Part shown: positions 8,770-17,123 of the stretch, in pieces | How positions within the stretch are numbered: position 1 is the stretch's first letter | Layout of the letters: each line of letters begins with the position of its first letter | Assembly: GCA_938020525.1 (NCBI GenBank) | Contig: CALIHW010000005.1 | Location: 1 to 64,000, forward strand | Direction: 5' to 3' | DNA: 64,000 nt | DNA from: an uncultured Granulosicoccaceae bacterium | GTDB lineage: Bacteria > Pseudomonadota > Gammaproteobacteria > Granulosicoccales > Granulosicoccaceae | Program-made: the position numbers and the translations under genes | Notes under the pieces: generated by a model | Told to the model about the DNA's origin: nothing | Databases searched by the model: none | Seen by the model: the letters and a program-made list of their open reading frames with translations, nothing else

Positions 8770-9456
8770 TCAGGTAACGTTGACCGTCATTGACCCAAGT
8801 CCATCCACACTCATTTCCATCACATCGCCGCGCTGCACCGGTCCAACACCGGCTGGTGTACCCGCTAGAATCACATCTCCGGCTTCAAGGGTAAAGTACT
8901 CGGAAAGATAAGAGATCATCTCGGGAACTTTCCAGATCATCTGATTAAGATCGCCTTCTTGGGTAACTTTCTTATTCACCTTAAGTTCGATTCGCCCTTG
9001 ATCCGGGTGGCCGACGCTATCAACTGTATGAATAGGACCTACGGGCGCTGAACGTTCAAAGGCTTTGCCGATCTCCCACGGGCGACCCATCTTTTTCTGC
9101 GCGCCTTGAAGATCGCGTCTGGTCATATCAAGAGACAATGCATACCCGTAGACATGCTCCAGCGCCTTATCGATCGGAATATCGTCACCACCAGCTTTCA
9201 GCATTACGGCAAGTTCTGCTTCATGGTGAACATCACTGGAATGCTTGGGGTAGGGGAAGTCACCGGTGGAATCCAGGTTATTAGGGTTCTTCTGAAAGAA
9301 AAAAGGTGGCTCGCGATCAGGGTCGTGTCCCATCTCAACTGCATGTGCTGCGTAATTTCTGCCAATGCAATACACCCGGCGAACTGGAAATTTTGCGTCA
9401 GTCCCGGCGATGGGTAGTAGGACCGGGGCGGGTGTTTCTATGACTGTGTGAGTCAT
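8770..9456 (-). CDS. Fumarylacetoacetate hydrolase-family protein
   Basis: A 228-residue FAH-fold enzyme of the YcgM/fumarylpyruvate-hydrolase type. The fold signatures are CIGRNYAAHAVEMG, the metal-binding HHEAELAV (Glu pair), the Asp in LDMTRRDLQ and the terminal AGTPAGVGPVQRGD. The start at 9456 is preferred over an upstream in-frame start at 9489 because AGGAG lies 8 bases before it. These Mg/Mn enzymes hydrolyse or decarboxylate 2,4-dioxo acids, including 2,4-diketo-3-deoxyfuconate in non-phosphorylated fucose pathways. It is divergent from a GntR regulator. Confidence 0.9.
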   Translation of the reverse strand: MTHTVIETPAPVLLPIAGTDAKFPVRRVYCIGRNYAAHAVEMGHDPDREPPFFFQKNPNNLDSTGDFPYPKHSSDVHHEAELAVMLKAGGDDIPIDKALEHVYGYALSLDMTRRDLQGAQKKMGRPWEIGKAFERSAPVGPIHTVDSVGHPDQGRIELKVNKKVTQEGDLNQMIWKVPEMISYLSEYFTLEAGDVILAGTPAGVGPVQRGDVMEMSVDGLGSMTVNVT

Positions 9457-9506
9457 GCTGTCTCCTGAGTGCTTTCGCGGAATGAACATTGTGTTGAATT
9501 GATTTG

Positions 9507-9597
9507 GATCAATCAGATCAATGCATGTAAATTGGTTTTATTCGTTGATGATTCGAATTGGTTGTGCCTATAATGCTTGAAAATCGCCTGATTGATC
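9507..9597. promoter_or_regulatory. Inverted GATCAATCAG sites between FAH gene and GntR gene
   Basis: The 10-mer GATCAATCAG (9507-9516) recurs inverted as CTGATTGATC (9588-9597), the second copy covering the start region of the GntR gene. Placement in the divergent promoter region suggests operator sites for this regulator; the role is inferred. Confidence 0.45.
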
Positions 9598-10305
9598 AAC
9601 CAATTTCGAGCTATTGTGCTAGCAAGACAGGAATTTCCAGAGGACAACAACGAGCTATATAAGCTCAGAGCCTTTATTAAAGAAGGAGGTTTTGAACCGG
9701 GTGATCGTCTTCCGTCTGAGCGAAAATTGATTGATGATCTTGGTGTCACGCGATCATCATTGCGCAAAGCTTTGGATACATTAGAGCGTGAGGGTGCTAT
9801 ATGGCGCCATGTAGGTAAAGGGACTTTTGTAGGCGCTAAAAACGGAAGCCAGCCTTTCCCGCACCTGGCAGAACTCAGTCAGCAACTCACACCAATCCAA
9901 ATGATGCGAGCCCGTCTGTCACTGGAGCCAGCGATCACACGCGAAGCTGCCGTTAATGCCTCTGCAGATGCAGTAGGTGCAATAATTACCGCGCGCGACA
10001 AGGCGCATTCTGCTGATGGTTGGGACGCATACGAAGAAGCGGATGATTTATTTCATCGCTGTATAGCCCAGGCGACCGGAAATCTGCTGCTACTTTCTGT
10101 TTTTGATCACTTGAATCACGTACGTCGTGCCGTGGCGTGGCGCCAGGTTATAAGGAAATCAGACAAGCCTTCGCCAGAGCATTCAAGCTTTGCCGAACAC
10201 GATTTAATTGTTGAAGCTATTACCGACCGTGATCCTGCAGCGGCATATTCTGCTATGCATGGTCACCTGACTTCAGTATCAAATCGACTTTACGGGGTTG
10301 CGTAG
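9592..10305 (+). CDS. GntR/FadR-type transcriptional regulator
   Basis: A roughly 237-residue regulator. The N-terminal GntR winged helix has PGDRLPSERKLIDDLGVTRSSLRKAL split over its two helices, and a wing of WRHVGKGTFVG. The C-terminal FCD all-helical ligand domain has the metal-binding pattern Asp...His...His (DDLFHRCI, FAEHDLIVEA, AMHGHL). The start is unsure: TTG 9592 follows directly on a stop, and GTG 9616 is the alternative; neither has a clear ribosome-binding site. It is divergent from the FAH hydrolase and just upstream of an ABC import operon, so it may control either or both. Confidence 0.88.
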   Translation: MINQFRAIVLARQEFPEDNNELYKLRAFIKEGGFEPGDRLPSERKLIDDLGVTRSSLRKALDTLEREGAIWRHVGKGTFVGAKNGSQPFPHLAELSQQLTPIQMMRARLSLEPAITREAAVNASADAVGAIITARDKAHSADGWDAYEEADDLFHRCIAQATGNLLLLSVFDHLNHVRRAVAWRQVIRKSDKPSPEHSSFAEHDLIVEAITDRDPAAAYSAMHGHLTSVSNRLYGVA

Positions 10306-10319
10306 GAGAGTTTCGATAG

Positions 10320-10340
10320 TGCACGGGATTGTCCTGTGCA
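10320..10340. promoter_or_regulatory. Near-perfect palindrome between GntR and ABC operon
   Basis: TGCACGGGA (10320-10328) and TCCTGTGCA (10332-10340) form 9-bp arms with one G:U-type mismatch and a 3-base centre. No T-run follows, so an operator for the downstream ABC operon is more likely than a terminator. Confidence 0.4.
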
Positions 10341-10415
10341 ATTTGGCAGTAAACGTTTCGCCAAACCCCGGGCGAGATGCAACAACTTAAACTGGTTTAT
10401 TGTGAGGAGAAAACC

Positions 10416-11393
10416 ATGCGAAAGTTTATTAAGAAGCTGGCTATTGCAACAGTAGCCATTCCATTAATATTCAGTTTTACTGCATCGATAGCGCATGCAG
10501 AAAAGATCAAGATTGCACTGGCAGAAACGCCATCCGATGAGCTGGCTGCTTTTTTTGTCGCCTTAGAGCGTGCAAAAGCGAATGGCCTTGACTACGAGTG
10601 GACGGCGTTCTCTGATGAAGAGCTAGCGATTCAGGCAGTACTTAGTGGTCAAATGGATATCGGCTTTGGCACACCATACGCTGCCATGCAGAGATCCAAA
10701 GCACCGATCAGAATCATATTTCAGCTATCAAAACTGAAGTTCTTTCCGGTTACAACTAAAAAGTACAGTTCTCTGGAAGATCTGAACGGCGAGCCAATCT
10801 TGCTTCACTCACGCGGCGGTGGTACTGATTCTATTGCCAATGTAATCGAAGATAAGATGGGTATTGAGTTCGGTGAGCGTTCTTATGTTCCGGGTTCATC
10901 TAATCGTGTTGTGGCTCTGGTAGCTGGACAGGCCAATGCGACTATCATTGATCTTTCCAACAAAAATAAGGTTATGCGTCAGCACGCAGACAAGTTTAAT
11001 GTGCTGCCAATGTTTGATGTTGAAGCAAGTGATGAAGCTTTGTTTGCCAACCTTGACTGGATCAAGGAAAACGCAGATGACGTACAAATTTTCGTTGATG
11101 CACTTGCCAGCACCTGGAAAGATATGAGTGAAGATCCGTCTATTGTAGCCAAGGAAACAAATCCTGATGGTCCGATAGGTCAGTTGCCTCCGGAAATTCT
11201 CGGTAACCTTGATGATTTCTACTCAGATGCTGTTGAAGGTGGTTTGTATAGCCCTAACGGCGGTGGTATGACCGCAGCCAAGGCTGATCTGGAATGGTAC
11301 AGCGCCGCGGGCCAGCTTGAAGGTGATATCGATAGCCTCAACATCGAGGACTTCTGGTACATGGACCCGCTGAACAAAGCGACCGGGCAGTAG
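10416..11393 (+). CDS. ABC transporter substrate-binding protein, NMT1/SsuA-like
   Basis: A 325-residue periplasmic binding protein. The start at ATG 10416 has GAGGAGA 5 bases upstream and opens a clear signal peptide (cleavage after IAHA). The fold is the type seen for taurine, alkanesulfonate, nitrate and thiamine-precursor binders: IKIALAETPSDELAAFF, then SGQMDIGFGTPYAAM, then EPILLHSRGGGTDSIANVIEDKMG split across the hinge. It heads the transport operon that ends in two sulfatase-fold genes, so a sulfated or sulfonated organic ligand is plausible. Ligand unproven. Confidence 0.88.
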   Translation: MRKFIKKLAIATVAIPLIFSFTASIAHAEKIKIALAETPSDELAAFFVALERAKANGLDYEWTAFSDEELAIQAVLSGQMDIGFGTPYAAMQRSKAPIRIIFQLSKLKFFPVTTKKYSSLEDLNGEPILLHSRGGGTDSIANVIEDKMGIEFGERSYVPGSSNRVVALVAGQANATIIDLSNKNKVMRQHADKFNVLPMFDVEASDEALFANLDWIKENADDVQIFVDALASTWKDMSEDPSIVAKETNPDGPIGQLPPEILGNLDDFYSDAVEGGLYSPNGGGMTAAKADLEWYSAAGQLEGDIDSLNIEDFWYMDPLNKATGQ

Positions 11394-11400
11394 TTAAACC

Positions 11401-11427
11401 AGTGCACCCGCTCTTTCTGGGTGCACT
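11401..11427 (+). terminator. Stem-loop between SBP and permease genes
   Basis: Perfect 9-bp repeat AGTGCACCC / GGGTGCACT with a 9-base loop, followed by TTTT, 7 bases past the SBP stop. It has intrinsic-terminator form and lies inside the operon, so it probably trims downstream transcription or protects the SBP message. Confidence 0.75.
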
Positions 11428-11455
11428 TTTCAGTGTCTGGGGAGGAATCCTGTTC

Positions 11456-12217
11456 GTGTTCAGTCGTTCACTTACTCTTAAACTGGTATCGGCTTTTGTT
11501 GTGTTTGGTGCCTGGGAAATTGCTGGCCGTATACCGGTAAGCTATGCGTTTCCGACTTTCATTGAATCGATGAAGGCTTTGTACGCCATGGTTGTTGATG
11601 GAAGTTTGTTTGAGGCTTATGCGGAGACCCTGAAGCCATTGGTGATTGGTGTTCTTATTTCTGCAGTGCTGGGTATCATCATTGGACTCTGGATTGGACT
11701 GAGTGCATGGTTTGACTGGTTATTCTCACCAATATTTATTGTGATGCAGGCAGCGCCACTCGCTGCACTCATCCCGTTGCTGGTGATGATTTACGGAATT
11801 GGGCTGACATCCAAGGTATTTGTCGTGTGTATTATGGCAATGCCGGTCATTGTATTGAATACATCCAGTGCGGTGCGTAACACACCGACATCATTTATTG
11901 AAATGAGTAAGTCCTTTCTGGCATCCCGTTGGGAAGTGCTCTTTAAAGTGATTATTCCTGCGGCATCACCGGTTATTTTTTCTGGTCTCAGGTTGGGTGT
12001 TTCAGCAGGTTTTATTGGGGCGATACTGTCAGAACTAAAAATCACCCCGACAGGGGTAGGGGATATTATTACCTTTAGCCGCTCCATTGCAGACTACGCA
12101 AGTATGTATGCGGCGATATTTTCCATCATCGTTCTTGCAGTTGTCTTTCTTAACTTACTAGAGATGCTTGAACGCGTCTTGTTCGAAGGAAATGTACGTG
12201 GCTATGCTTCAGACTAA
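11456..12217 (+). CDS. ABC transporter permease, first of pair
   Basis: A 253-residue inner-membrane protein with about six helices and the EAA-type cytoplasmic loop (EMSKSFLASRWEVLFKVIIPAASP, split) of SsuC/TauC-type permeases. The start at GTG 11456 is chosen because GGAGG sits 11 bases upstream. An earlier in-frame GTG at 11402 lies inside the terminator stem-loop. It overlaps the ATPase gene by 14 bases. With the second permease at 13008 it should form a heterodimeric channel, less common than the homodimers of most taurine/nitrate systems. Confidence 0.88.
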   Translation: MFSRSLTLKLVSAFVVFGAWEIAGRIPVSYAFPTFIESMKALYAMVVDGSLFEAYAETLKPLVIGVLISAVLGIIIGLWIGLSAWFDWLFSPIFIVMQAAPLAALIPLLVMIYGIGLTSKVFVVCIMAMPVIVLNTSSAVRNTPTSFIEMSKSFLASRWEVLFKVIIPAASPVIFSGLRLGVSAGFIGAILSELKITPTGVGDIITFSRSIADYASMYAAIFSIIVLAVVFLNLLEMLERVLFEGNVRGYASD

Positions 12218-13004
12218 TGCGTTGGCAGAAGATCTTGTACATCATCAAACCGACAATGCGGTTGCTGTCAGTGGTGTATCCAAGAATTATGGTGATGTAG
12301 AGGCGCTAAAGAATCTCTCGCTGGATTTTCCACGTGGTCAGCTTACTTCCTTGCTTGGCCCTTCGGGTTGCGGCAAGACCACACTGCTCAAAATAATTGC
12401 AGGGCTGCTTGAGCCGACTGACGGCGAAATTCTGGTTAATGGATCACCGGTTACTGGTCCGGGGGAAGATCGTGCGTTTGTGTTTCAGGATTTTGCATTG
12501 TTACCGTGGGCATCAGTATTGAGAAATGTAGCGTTCGGTCTGGAGTTGCGCGGTGTTGCTAGATCAGAGCGTGAAGATATTGCTATAAAATATATTAAGG
12601 AAGTTGGTCTTGATGGCTTTGAGAAAAGCTTTCCGCATGAATTATCGGGTGGTATGCGTCAACGGGTAGGGCTTGCACGTGCATTGTCTGTTGATTCGGA
12701 TGTCTTGCTTATGGATGAGCCCTTTTCAGCGGTTGATGAACAGACCCGTCGCAAGTTTCAGGAAGATCTTTTGGCGCTTGTCGCAAATGAAAACAAAACC
12801 TTTATATTTGTAACTCACTCTATTGAAGAGGCGGTATATGTCTCTGATCAGATTGCGATTCTTCTGCCAAGGCCCAGCAGAGTAGCCGACATTATCCGAC
12901 CAACCGGATTGAGAGAGAAAGACACGGCAAGTATTCGCAGAGACCCCGAGTATCTCGACATTGTTGACGAGATCTGGGCATCACTGAAGTCTTACGTGGA
13001 GTAA
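12204..13004 (+). CDS. ABC transporter ATPase, SsuB/TauB-like
   Basis: A 266-residue nucleotide-binding subunit. It has Walker A GPSGCGKTT, Q-loop VFQDFALLPW, signature LSGGMRQR, Walker B LLMDEPF and switch His in FVTHSIEEAV. The PW after the Q-loop is typical of the nitrate/taurine/sulfonate group. The start at ATG 12204 overlaps the permease end and follows GAAGGA at 12185; earlier in-frame starts lack a suitable site. It powers the two flanking permeases. Confidence 0.93.
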   Translation: MLQTNALAEDLVHHQTDNAVAVSGVSKNYGDVEALKNLSLDFPRGQLTSLLGPSGCGKTTLLKIIAGLLEPTDGEILVNGSPVTGPGEDRAFVFQDFALLPWASVLRNVAFGLELRGVARSEREDIAIKYIKEVGLDGFEKSFPHELSGGMRQRVGLARALSVDSDVLLMDEPFSAVDEQTRRKFQEDLLALVANENKTFIFVTHSIEEAVYVSDQIAILLPRPSRVADIIRPTGLREKDTASIRRDPEYLDIVDEIWASLKSYVE

Positions 13005-13007
13005 GCC

Positions 13008-13760
13008 ATGAAGGTTTTTGGTATTCGTCTGCCAGGGATGTCTTCACTTTTATTGTGGGGATTATTGTGGGAAATCGTTGGCCGTTCCGGCTATTCTTTT
13101 TTTGTGCCGCCACTTTCAGACGTAGTTACAACGCTGTTTGAAATCATTGGCACGGCGGCATTTCAAAAAGCTTTGTACGAAACCGCATATGCATTTTGCT
13201 CTGGTGTGTTCTTTGCCATTGTGATCGGTATTCCCACAGGTATTCTGATGGGTAAGAACCGGCTTATAGATGAGCTTTTGCTGCCGTGGGTAAATATTTT
13301 TCTCAGCGCACCATTAACTGCACTGGTCCCGGTGTTAATGGTGCTGTTCGGCTTTGGTATGAAGTCGATTATTATCACGACAACGCTCTTTGCGATCTGG
13401 ATCATTATTCTGAATGCCAGGGCGGGCGTTATGCAGATTAATCGTTCATTGGTAGAGATGGCCACTAGTTTTGGTGCAACACCTTGGGCTGCCTTTTCAA
13501 AGATCTACTTTTGGGCTGCACTGCCGGAAATTCTTGGCGGCGTTCGCATTGGTATTATCAGGGCTGTGAAAGGGGTGATTATCGGCCAACTGCTTATTTC
13601 TTTGGTAGGCTTTGGTGCTCTGTTTGAACTGTATTCTAACAACTTTCTGATGAAGCACTTCTGGGCTGTGTTGGTCGTCTTGTTTGCACTCGCCTTTACT
13701 ATCTCCGAGTTTCTGGCTTACCTTGAAAGACGAGTTTCTTACTACGCTGCCAAGCGTTAA
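13008..13760 (+). CDS. ABC transporter permease, second of pair
   Basis: A 250-residue permease of the same SsuC/TauC-like family as the 11456 gene but clearly divergent from it. It has about six membrane helices and the cytoplasmic coupling loop EMATSFGATPWAAFSKIYFW. It starts 3 bases after the ATPase stop. The order SBP-permease-ATPase-permease implies a heterodimeric channel. A 155-base gap separates it from the sulfatase-fold genes. Confidence 0.9.
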   Translation: MKVFGIRLPGMSSLLLWGLLWEIVGRSGYSFFVPPLSDVVTTLFEIIGTAAFQKALYETAYAFCSGVFFAIVIGIPTGILMGKNRLIDELLLPWVNIFLSAPLTALVPVLMVLFGFGMKSIIITTTLFAIWIIILNARAGVMQINRSLVEMATSFGATPWAAFSKIYFWAALPEILGGVRIGIIRAVKGVIIGQLLISLVGFGALFELYSNNFLMKHFWAVLVVLFALAFTISEFLAYLERRVSYYAAKR

Positions 13761-13915
13761 CGCCTCATGGCGCATCATCAACCTCCTTGATTGTGCTTGC
13801 AATTTTGATATACACCTGAAATTGGCACGGATATAATTGGATTGTCAGCTTATTCGGGAACTGAATAGTTCGCTGTCCAAGTTGTCTTGTAATGTAAAAC
13901 AAGAGTCTCATTAAC

Positions 13916-15214
13916 GTGCCTGTTATCGAACATCGCAATATATTATTCTGTCTGTTCGATTCCTTAAGCCTGAAAGATTTTGACCAACTGGAATGTGCCG
14001 GTGCGCTGCCGGCATTGTCCTGTCTGCGATCAGACGGTGTGTTCTTCAATCGTTGCTATACACCCTGTCCTGAAAGTAGTCCTGCGCGTGCAAGTGTTTT
14101 TACAGGGCTGGATCCCGCGGTACACGGGCTGTGGACAAACGGTGTCGCACTACCCCATACGGAAACCACATTTTCTCAACTTCTAAAGAGTGCGGGGTAT
14201 TCAACTTTTCTGGCAGGGCGCTATCAGTTGGCCGGTGTGTCTCGATGGACGACAGAACATGTTCCAGTCAGAGACTTTGAACAAATGGCTTGGGCGCACG
14301 GGCCTTTGCATCGATCGCGGCAGAACGCATACCTCAACTGGTTGAAACAAATCGCGCCTGAAGATTATTCCAGTATATTCACAACGCAGGCCAATCCTGA
14401 TAAAACGCAGCTGTCGCATCAACAAAAAACAGCCTACGAGGCATTGCCAGATGAGTTGAGCTTTAATCATTGGGTTGGTAAAAGTGCAAGTAACTGGATT
14501 AATAAATCGATTGATGATAAGCCTTTGCTTGCAATAGCCGGATTCTGTGTGGGTAACGATCTGGGTGCAGAGCCCCATCCAGATGGTGATGGTGAGGGTG
14601 TTAGTGAGATTGCATTGCGACAGGCAGATACGGCAATCGGAAAAATTGTGGAGCACCTACGTGCCAGTAGCCGGTCGAAAGACACTGTGATTGTAATCGC
14701 CTCTGCTAGAGGTAACTGTGATTTCGCGAGTGGTGACAATCAGATGAATGAGCGTTCCATTAGGGTGCCATTGCTCTTTAGCTATCCTGGTTGCGATCCG
14801 CGGGTTGTAGATTCACTGGTATCGACGATCGACATTGCACCAACTGTTATGGAGCTGGCAAATGTGGTGCGAGGTGGACGAACGCAAGGTTGTTTGTTGC
14901 CAGCTGTTTGTAACGATACAGAAGCGACAAGGGATTGGGCTATGACCCGGCTGCGTACAAGTACTCTTTGCGGTGCGCGTAACTGGAAAACATCGTTCTG
15001 TTTAAATAAATGGAAACTAGTGACGCAGCACAACGCGAGTGCAGATGGTGGCGATAAATTGCGCTTGTACGATCTTGAATCGGATCCAGAGGAACAGAGT
15101 AACCTTGCGCTCGATCAAACTTACGCGGGTACCCTCGAATCTATGATCGATCAGATGATAGACGCACGTTGTGCTCTGGAAGATCGAACTGAACCACGTA
15201 TTGCTGAGTTTTAG
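13916..15214 (+). CDS. Sulfatase-fold protein lacking catalytic residues (probable pseudoenzyme)
   Basis: A 432-residue member of the alkaline phosphatase/sulfatase superfamily, cytoplasmic (no signal peptide). By alignment with the neighbour at 15221, most active-site residues are changed. The modified Cys is Ser54 in SSPAR. The GKxH pair is Arg102/Gln104. The metal-binding DH of SDHG is Ala264-Arg265 in SARGNCD. The following Lys is absent, and the DPHHP motif is NDLGAEPH. The fold landmarks (PARASVFTG, THxVPL-like RVPLLFSYPG, DLESDPEEQSNLA) remain, and the frame is open over full length with normal codon use. It is more likely a maintained binding or scaffold partner than a decayed gene. 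GTG start, weak ribosome-binding site; only 6 bases separate it from the active paralogue. Confidence 0.82.
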   Translation: MPVIEHRNILFCLFDSLSLKDFDQLECAGALPALSCLRSDGVFFNRCYTPCPESSPARASVFTGLDPAVHGLWTNGVALPHTETTFSQLLKSAGYSTFLAGRYQLAGVSRWTTEHVPVRDFEQMAWAHGPLHRSRQNAYLNWLKQIAPEDYSSIFTTQANPDKTQLSHQQKTAYEALPDELSFNHWVGKSASNWINKSIDDKPLLAIAGFCVGNDLGAEPHPDGDGEGVSEIALRQADTAIGKIVEHLRASSRSKDTVIVIASARGNCDFASGDNQMNERSIRVPLLFSYPGCDPRVVDSLVSTIDIAPTVMELANVVRGGRTQGCLLPAVCNDTEATRDWAMTRLRTSTLCGARNWKTSFCLNKWKLVTQHNASADGGDKLRLYDLESDPEEQSNLALDQTYAGTLESMIDQMIDARCALEDRTEPRIAEF

Positions 15215-15220
15215 GCGAAT

Positions 15221-16708
15221 ATGCAAACTTCCAAAAAACGCCCAAATATACTTTTTATTTGTACAGACCAGCAGCGTGGTGACAGTCTACGTTGTACTGG
15301 TGCTACATGGGCAGTCACACCCAGTCTTGACAAATTGGCGGGTGAGGGTGCGTTGTTTAAAAATTGTTATGTACAGAATCCTGTATGTAGTCCTTCAAGG
15401 GCAAGTTTGTTTACCGGCAAGTATGTAGCAAACCATGGGCTTTACGCTAATGGCGTACCATTGCCTGTTAATCAAAAGATGTTTACTCGAACATTGGCTG
15501 ATGCCGGTTACGACTGCGGTATGATTGGTAAGCAACATCTGTCTCCTTGTGACAACTGGCAGACGGAACCGCGTCGTGATGATGGCTATCGTTACTTTAA
15601 ATGGGCGCATGGACCAAATCATCGTGCATTGGAGAATGACTATCACGCGTGGCTGCGCTCTACACAGCCAGAGATTCATGCACAGATATTTCCAGAAGTT
15701 GGTGCCAATGAAAGTACCGCCTACGGTAACAAGGCAAAAATGGGTACACCGATAGATTCTGTGCCAAAGGAAGCCCATTACTCTCATTGGGTAGCAGATT
15801 GTGCGCTTGAGTTTATTAATCACGAGCGTGCGGAAGATGAGAGTTTTTGTCTGGTAGCCAATTTTTTTGATCCGCATCATCCTTTTGGCGCACCGCAGGA
15901 ATTCCGTGATCTGATTAATACTGATGCGATACCTGATCCCAATACACGTGATGATGAACTGAGTAATAAGCCGCCTGAGCAAACGTTTTATTCAGAAAAA
16001 AGTTATGCTGGTGTGGCTCCCGGCTTTAAGGACTATACGCAAGAGCAGATTCGCGAGATCAGGGCGCAGTACTGGGCCATGATTGCCCTTATCGATTATG
16101 AGATCGGGCGTATCTTAAGTGCGTTGGATAGTGCCGGGTTGGCTGAAGATACATTGGTGGTCTTTACCTCCGATCATGGTGAAATGCTGGGTAATCATCA
16201 ACAGTTACTAAAGGGGCCGCAGCTCTATGATGATCTCACGCATGTGCCGCTGATTGCCAGATGGCCTGGGAAGGTCACAGCAGGGCAAATTGTTGATGAG
16301 TTGGTACAGTGGGTTGATTTGCCAGCGACTTTTCTTGATGCATCTGCGTGTGCAAGCGATAACAGCATACAGGGTGATTCACTCCTGCCTCTGATAACAA
16401 CTCAAAATAGCGCGTGGCGAGACTGGGCAATAAGTGAATACAGGGATTCCGGTTTTACTACTGATCCTAAAATTATGACAACCATGCTCAGGTATGAGAA
16501 CTGGAAACTGATCATCTGGCACGGAGCGCCTGCAACCAACGGGCAACGTAATGGGGAGATGTATGATCTCTCTAATGACCCGCACGAACTCTTCAACCTC
16601 TTTCACGAGCCTGAGTATGCAGAAACTCGTAGAAAGTTAAAGATAAAGCTACTTGATGTGATGGCTGAAACCGAGGATCGTACTCAATCACAGGTCCGTA
16701 GTTGGTAG
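15221..16708 (+). CDS. Cytoplasmic Cys-type sulfatase
   Basis: A 495-residue type I sulfatase with a full active site: metal ligands in CTDQQRG (Asp16, Gln17), formylglycine site Cys56 in CSPSRASLFTG, Lys104/His106 in GKQHL, Asp318/His319 in TSDHG and Lys331. The CxPxR form calls for an FGE, which is present at 24292. There is no signal peptide, so it acts in the cytosol on an imported sulfate ester. The C-terminal block YDLSNDPHELFNLF is typical. Substrate class (sugar sulfate or choline-sulfate-like) is not readable; the phosphonate/sulfatase boundary within the superfamily is a residual doubt. Confidence 0.93.
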   Translation: MQTSKKRPNILFICTDQQRGDSLRCTGATWAVTPSLDKLAGEGALFKNCYVQNPVCSPSRASLFTGKYVANHGLYANGVPLPVNQKMFTRTLADAGYDCGMIGKQHLSPCDNWQTEPRRDDGYRYFKWAHGPNHRALENDYHAWLRSTQPEIHAQIFPEVGANESTAYGNKAKMGTPIDSVPKEAHYSHWVADCALEFINHERAEDESFCLVANFFDPHHPFGAPQEFRDLINTDAIPDPNTRDDELSNKPPEQTFYSEKSYAGVAPGFKDYTQEQIREIRAQYWAMIALIDYEIGRILSALDSAGLAEDTLVVFTSDHGEMLGNHQQLLKGPQLYDDLTHVPLIARWPGKVTAGQIVDELVQWVDLPATFLDASACASDNSIQGDSLLPLITTQNSAWRDWAISEYRDSGFTTDPKIMTTMLRYENWKLIIWHGAPATNGQRNGEMYDLSNDPHELFNLFHEPEYAETRRKLKIKLLDVMAETEDRTQSQVRSW

Positions 16709-16741
16709 CATCTATTGGAATCAGCTTGGCGGGAAAGTTCG

Positions 16742-16761
16742 CAGGCATCCCGGGATACCTG
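16742..16761. promoter_or_regulatory. 20-bp near-perfect palindrome
   Basis: CAGGCATCCC / GGGATACCTG with no spacer and one mismatch, 33 bases past the sulfatase stop. With no loop it cannot fold tightly as RNA and looks more like a dimer-binding DNA site. No T-run. Function unknown. Confidence 0.35.
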
Positions 16762-16783
16762 TGACTGTTATAACTTGCGCGTT

Positions 16784-17008
16784 CTACTGCACTTGATCAA
16801 AAGGTAGTGTGAGCACTAGTGTTCCCGGTGCTTGGTTTATGCCCAGCAAAGCGTCATCGAGGAAAAGCACGTTAGCATCATCTACATGAACTAAAACTTC
16901 ATTAGTCATTCCGATTGCTTCGTTAGGCGGGTCACTCGGTCCATCGAGTGTGTTCGTGAAAGTGTCAACTGTCAGACTTGGCAGGTCTAGTGTTACTAGC
17001 CATGCGGG
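16784..17008 (-). pseudogene. Orphan coding fragment, C-terminal part of an unknown protein
   Basis: On the minus strand a 74-codon frame runs from a double stop at its 5' side to TAG. It reads like real protein: LVTLDLPSLTVDTFTN, then LVHVDDANVLFLDDALLG, then LVLTLPFDQVQ. No start codon precedes the conserved-looking part (the first ATG is half way in). The composition suggests a beta-rich secreted protein. Most likely the 3' remnant of a decayed gene. Family not recognised. Confidence 0.4.
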
Positions 17009-17086
17009 CTACTACGGAACTAATTGAGTAGCGCTCAACATCTGAGCAATCCGGTTCGATTGAGTCAATCACGGTGTTGACTGAAT

Positions 17087-17123
17087 ATTCCATATATGGC
17101 ATTCTAGATTTCATATATGGAAT
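17087..17123. promoter_or_regulatory. Paired CATATATGGAAT operator over the IclR start codon
   Basis: ATTCCATATATG (17087-17098) and its exact inverse CATATATGGAAT (17112-17123) are separated by 13 bases. Each half contains the self-palindromic core CATATATG. The start codon of the IclR gene (17117) is part of the right half, and no ribosome-binding site fits before it. A dimeric or tetrameric regulator bound here would block its own gene. Confidence 0.65.

Noticed and set aside
15395-15982. 195-codon frame antisense to the sulfatase
   Set aside because: Overlaps a clearly assigned gene entirely; reads as random hydrophobic and Arg/Thr-rich sequence.
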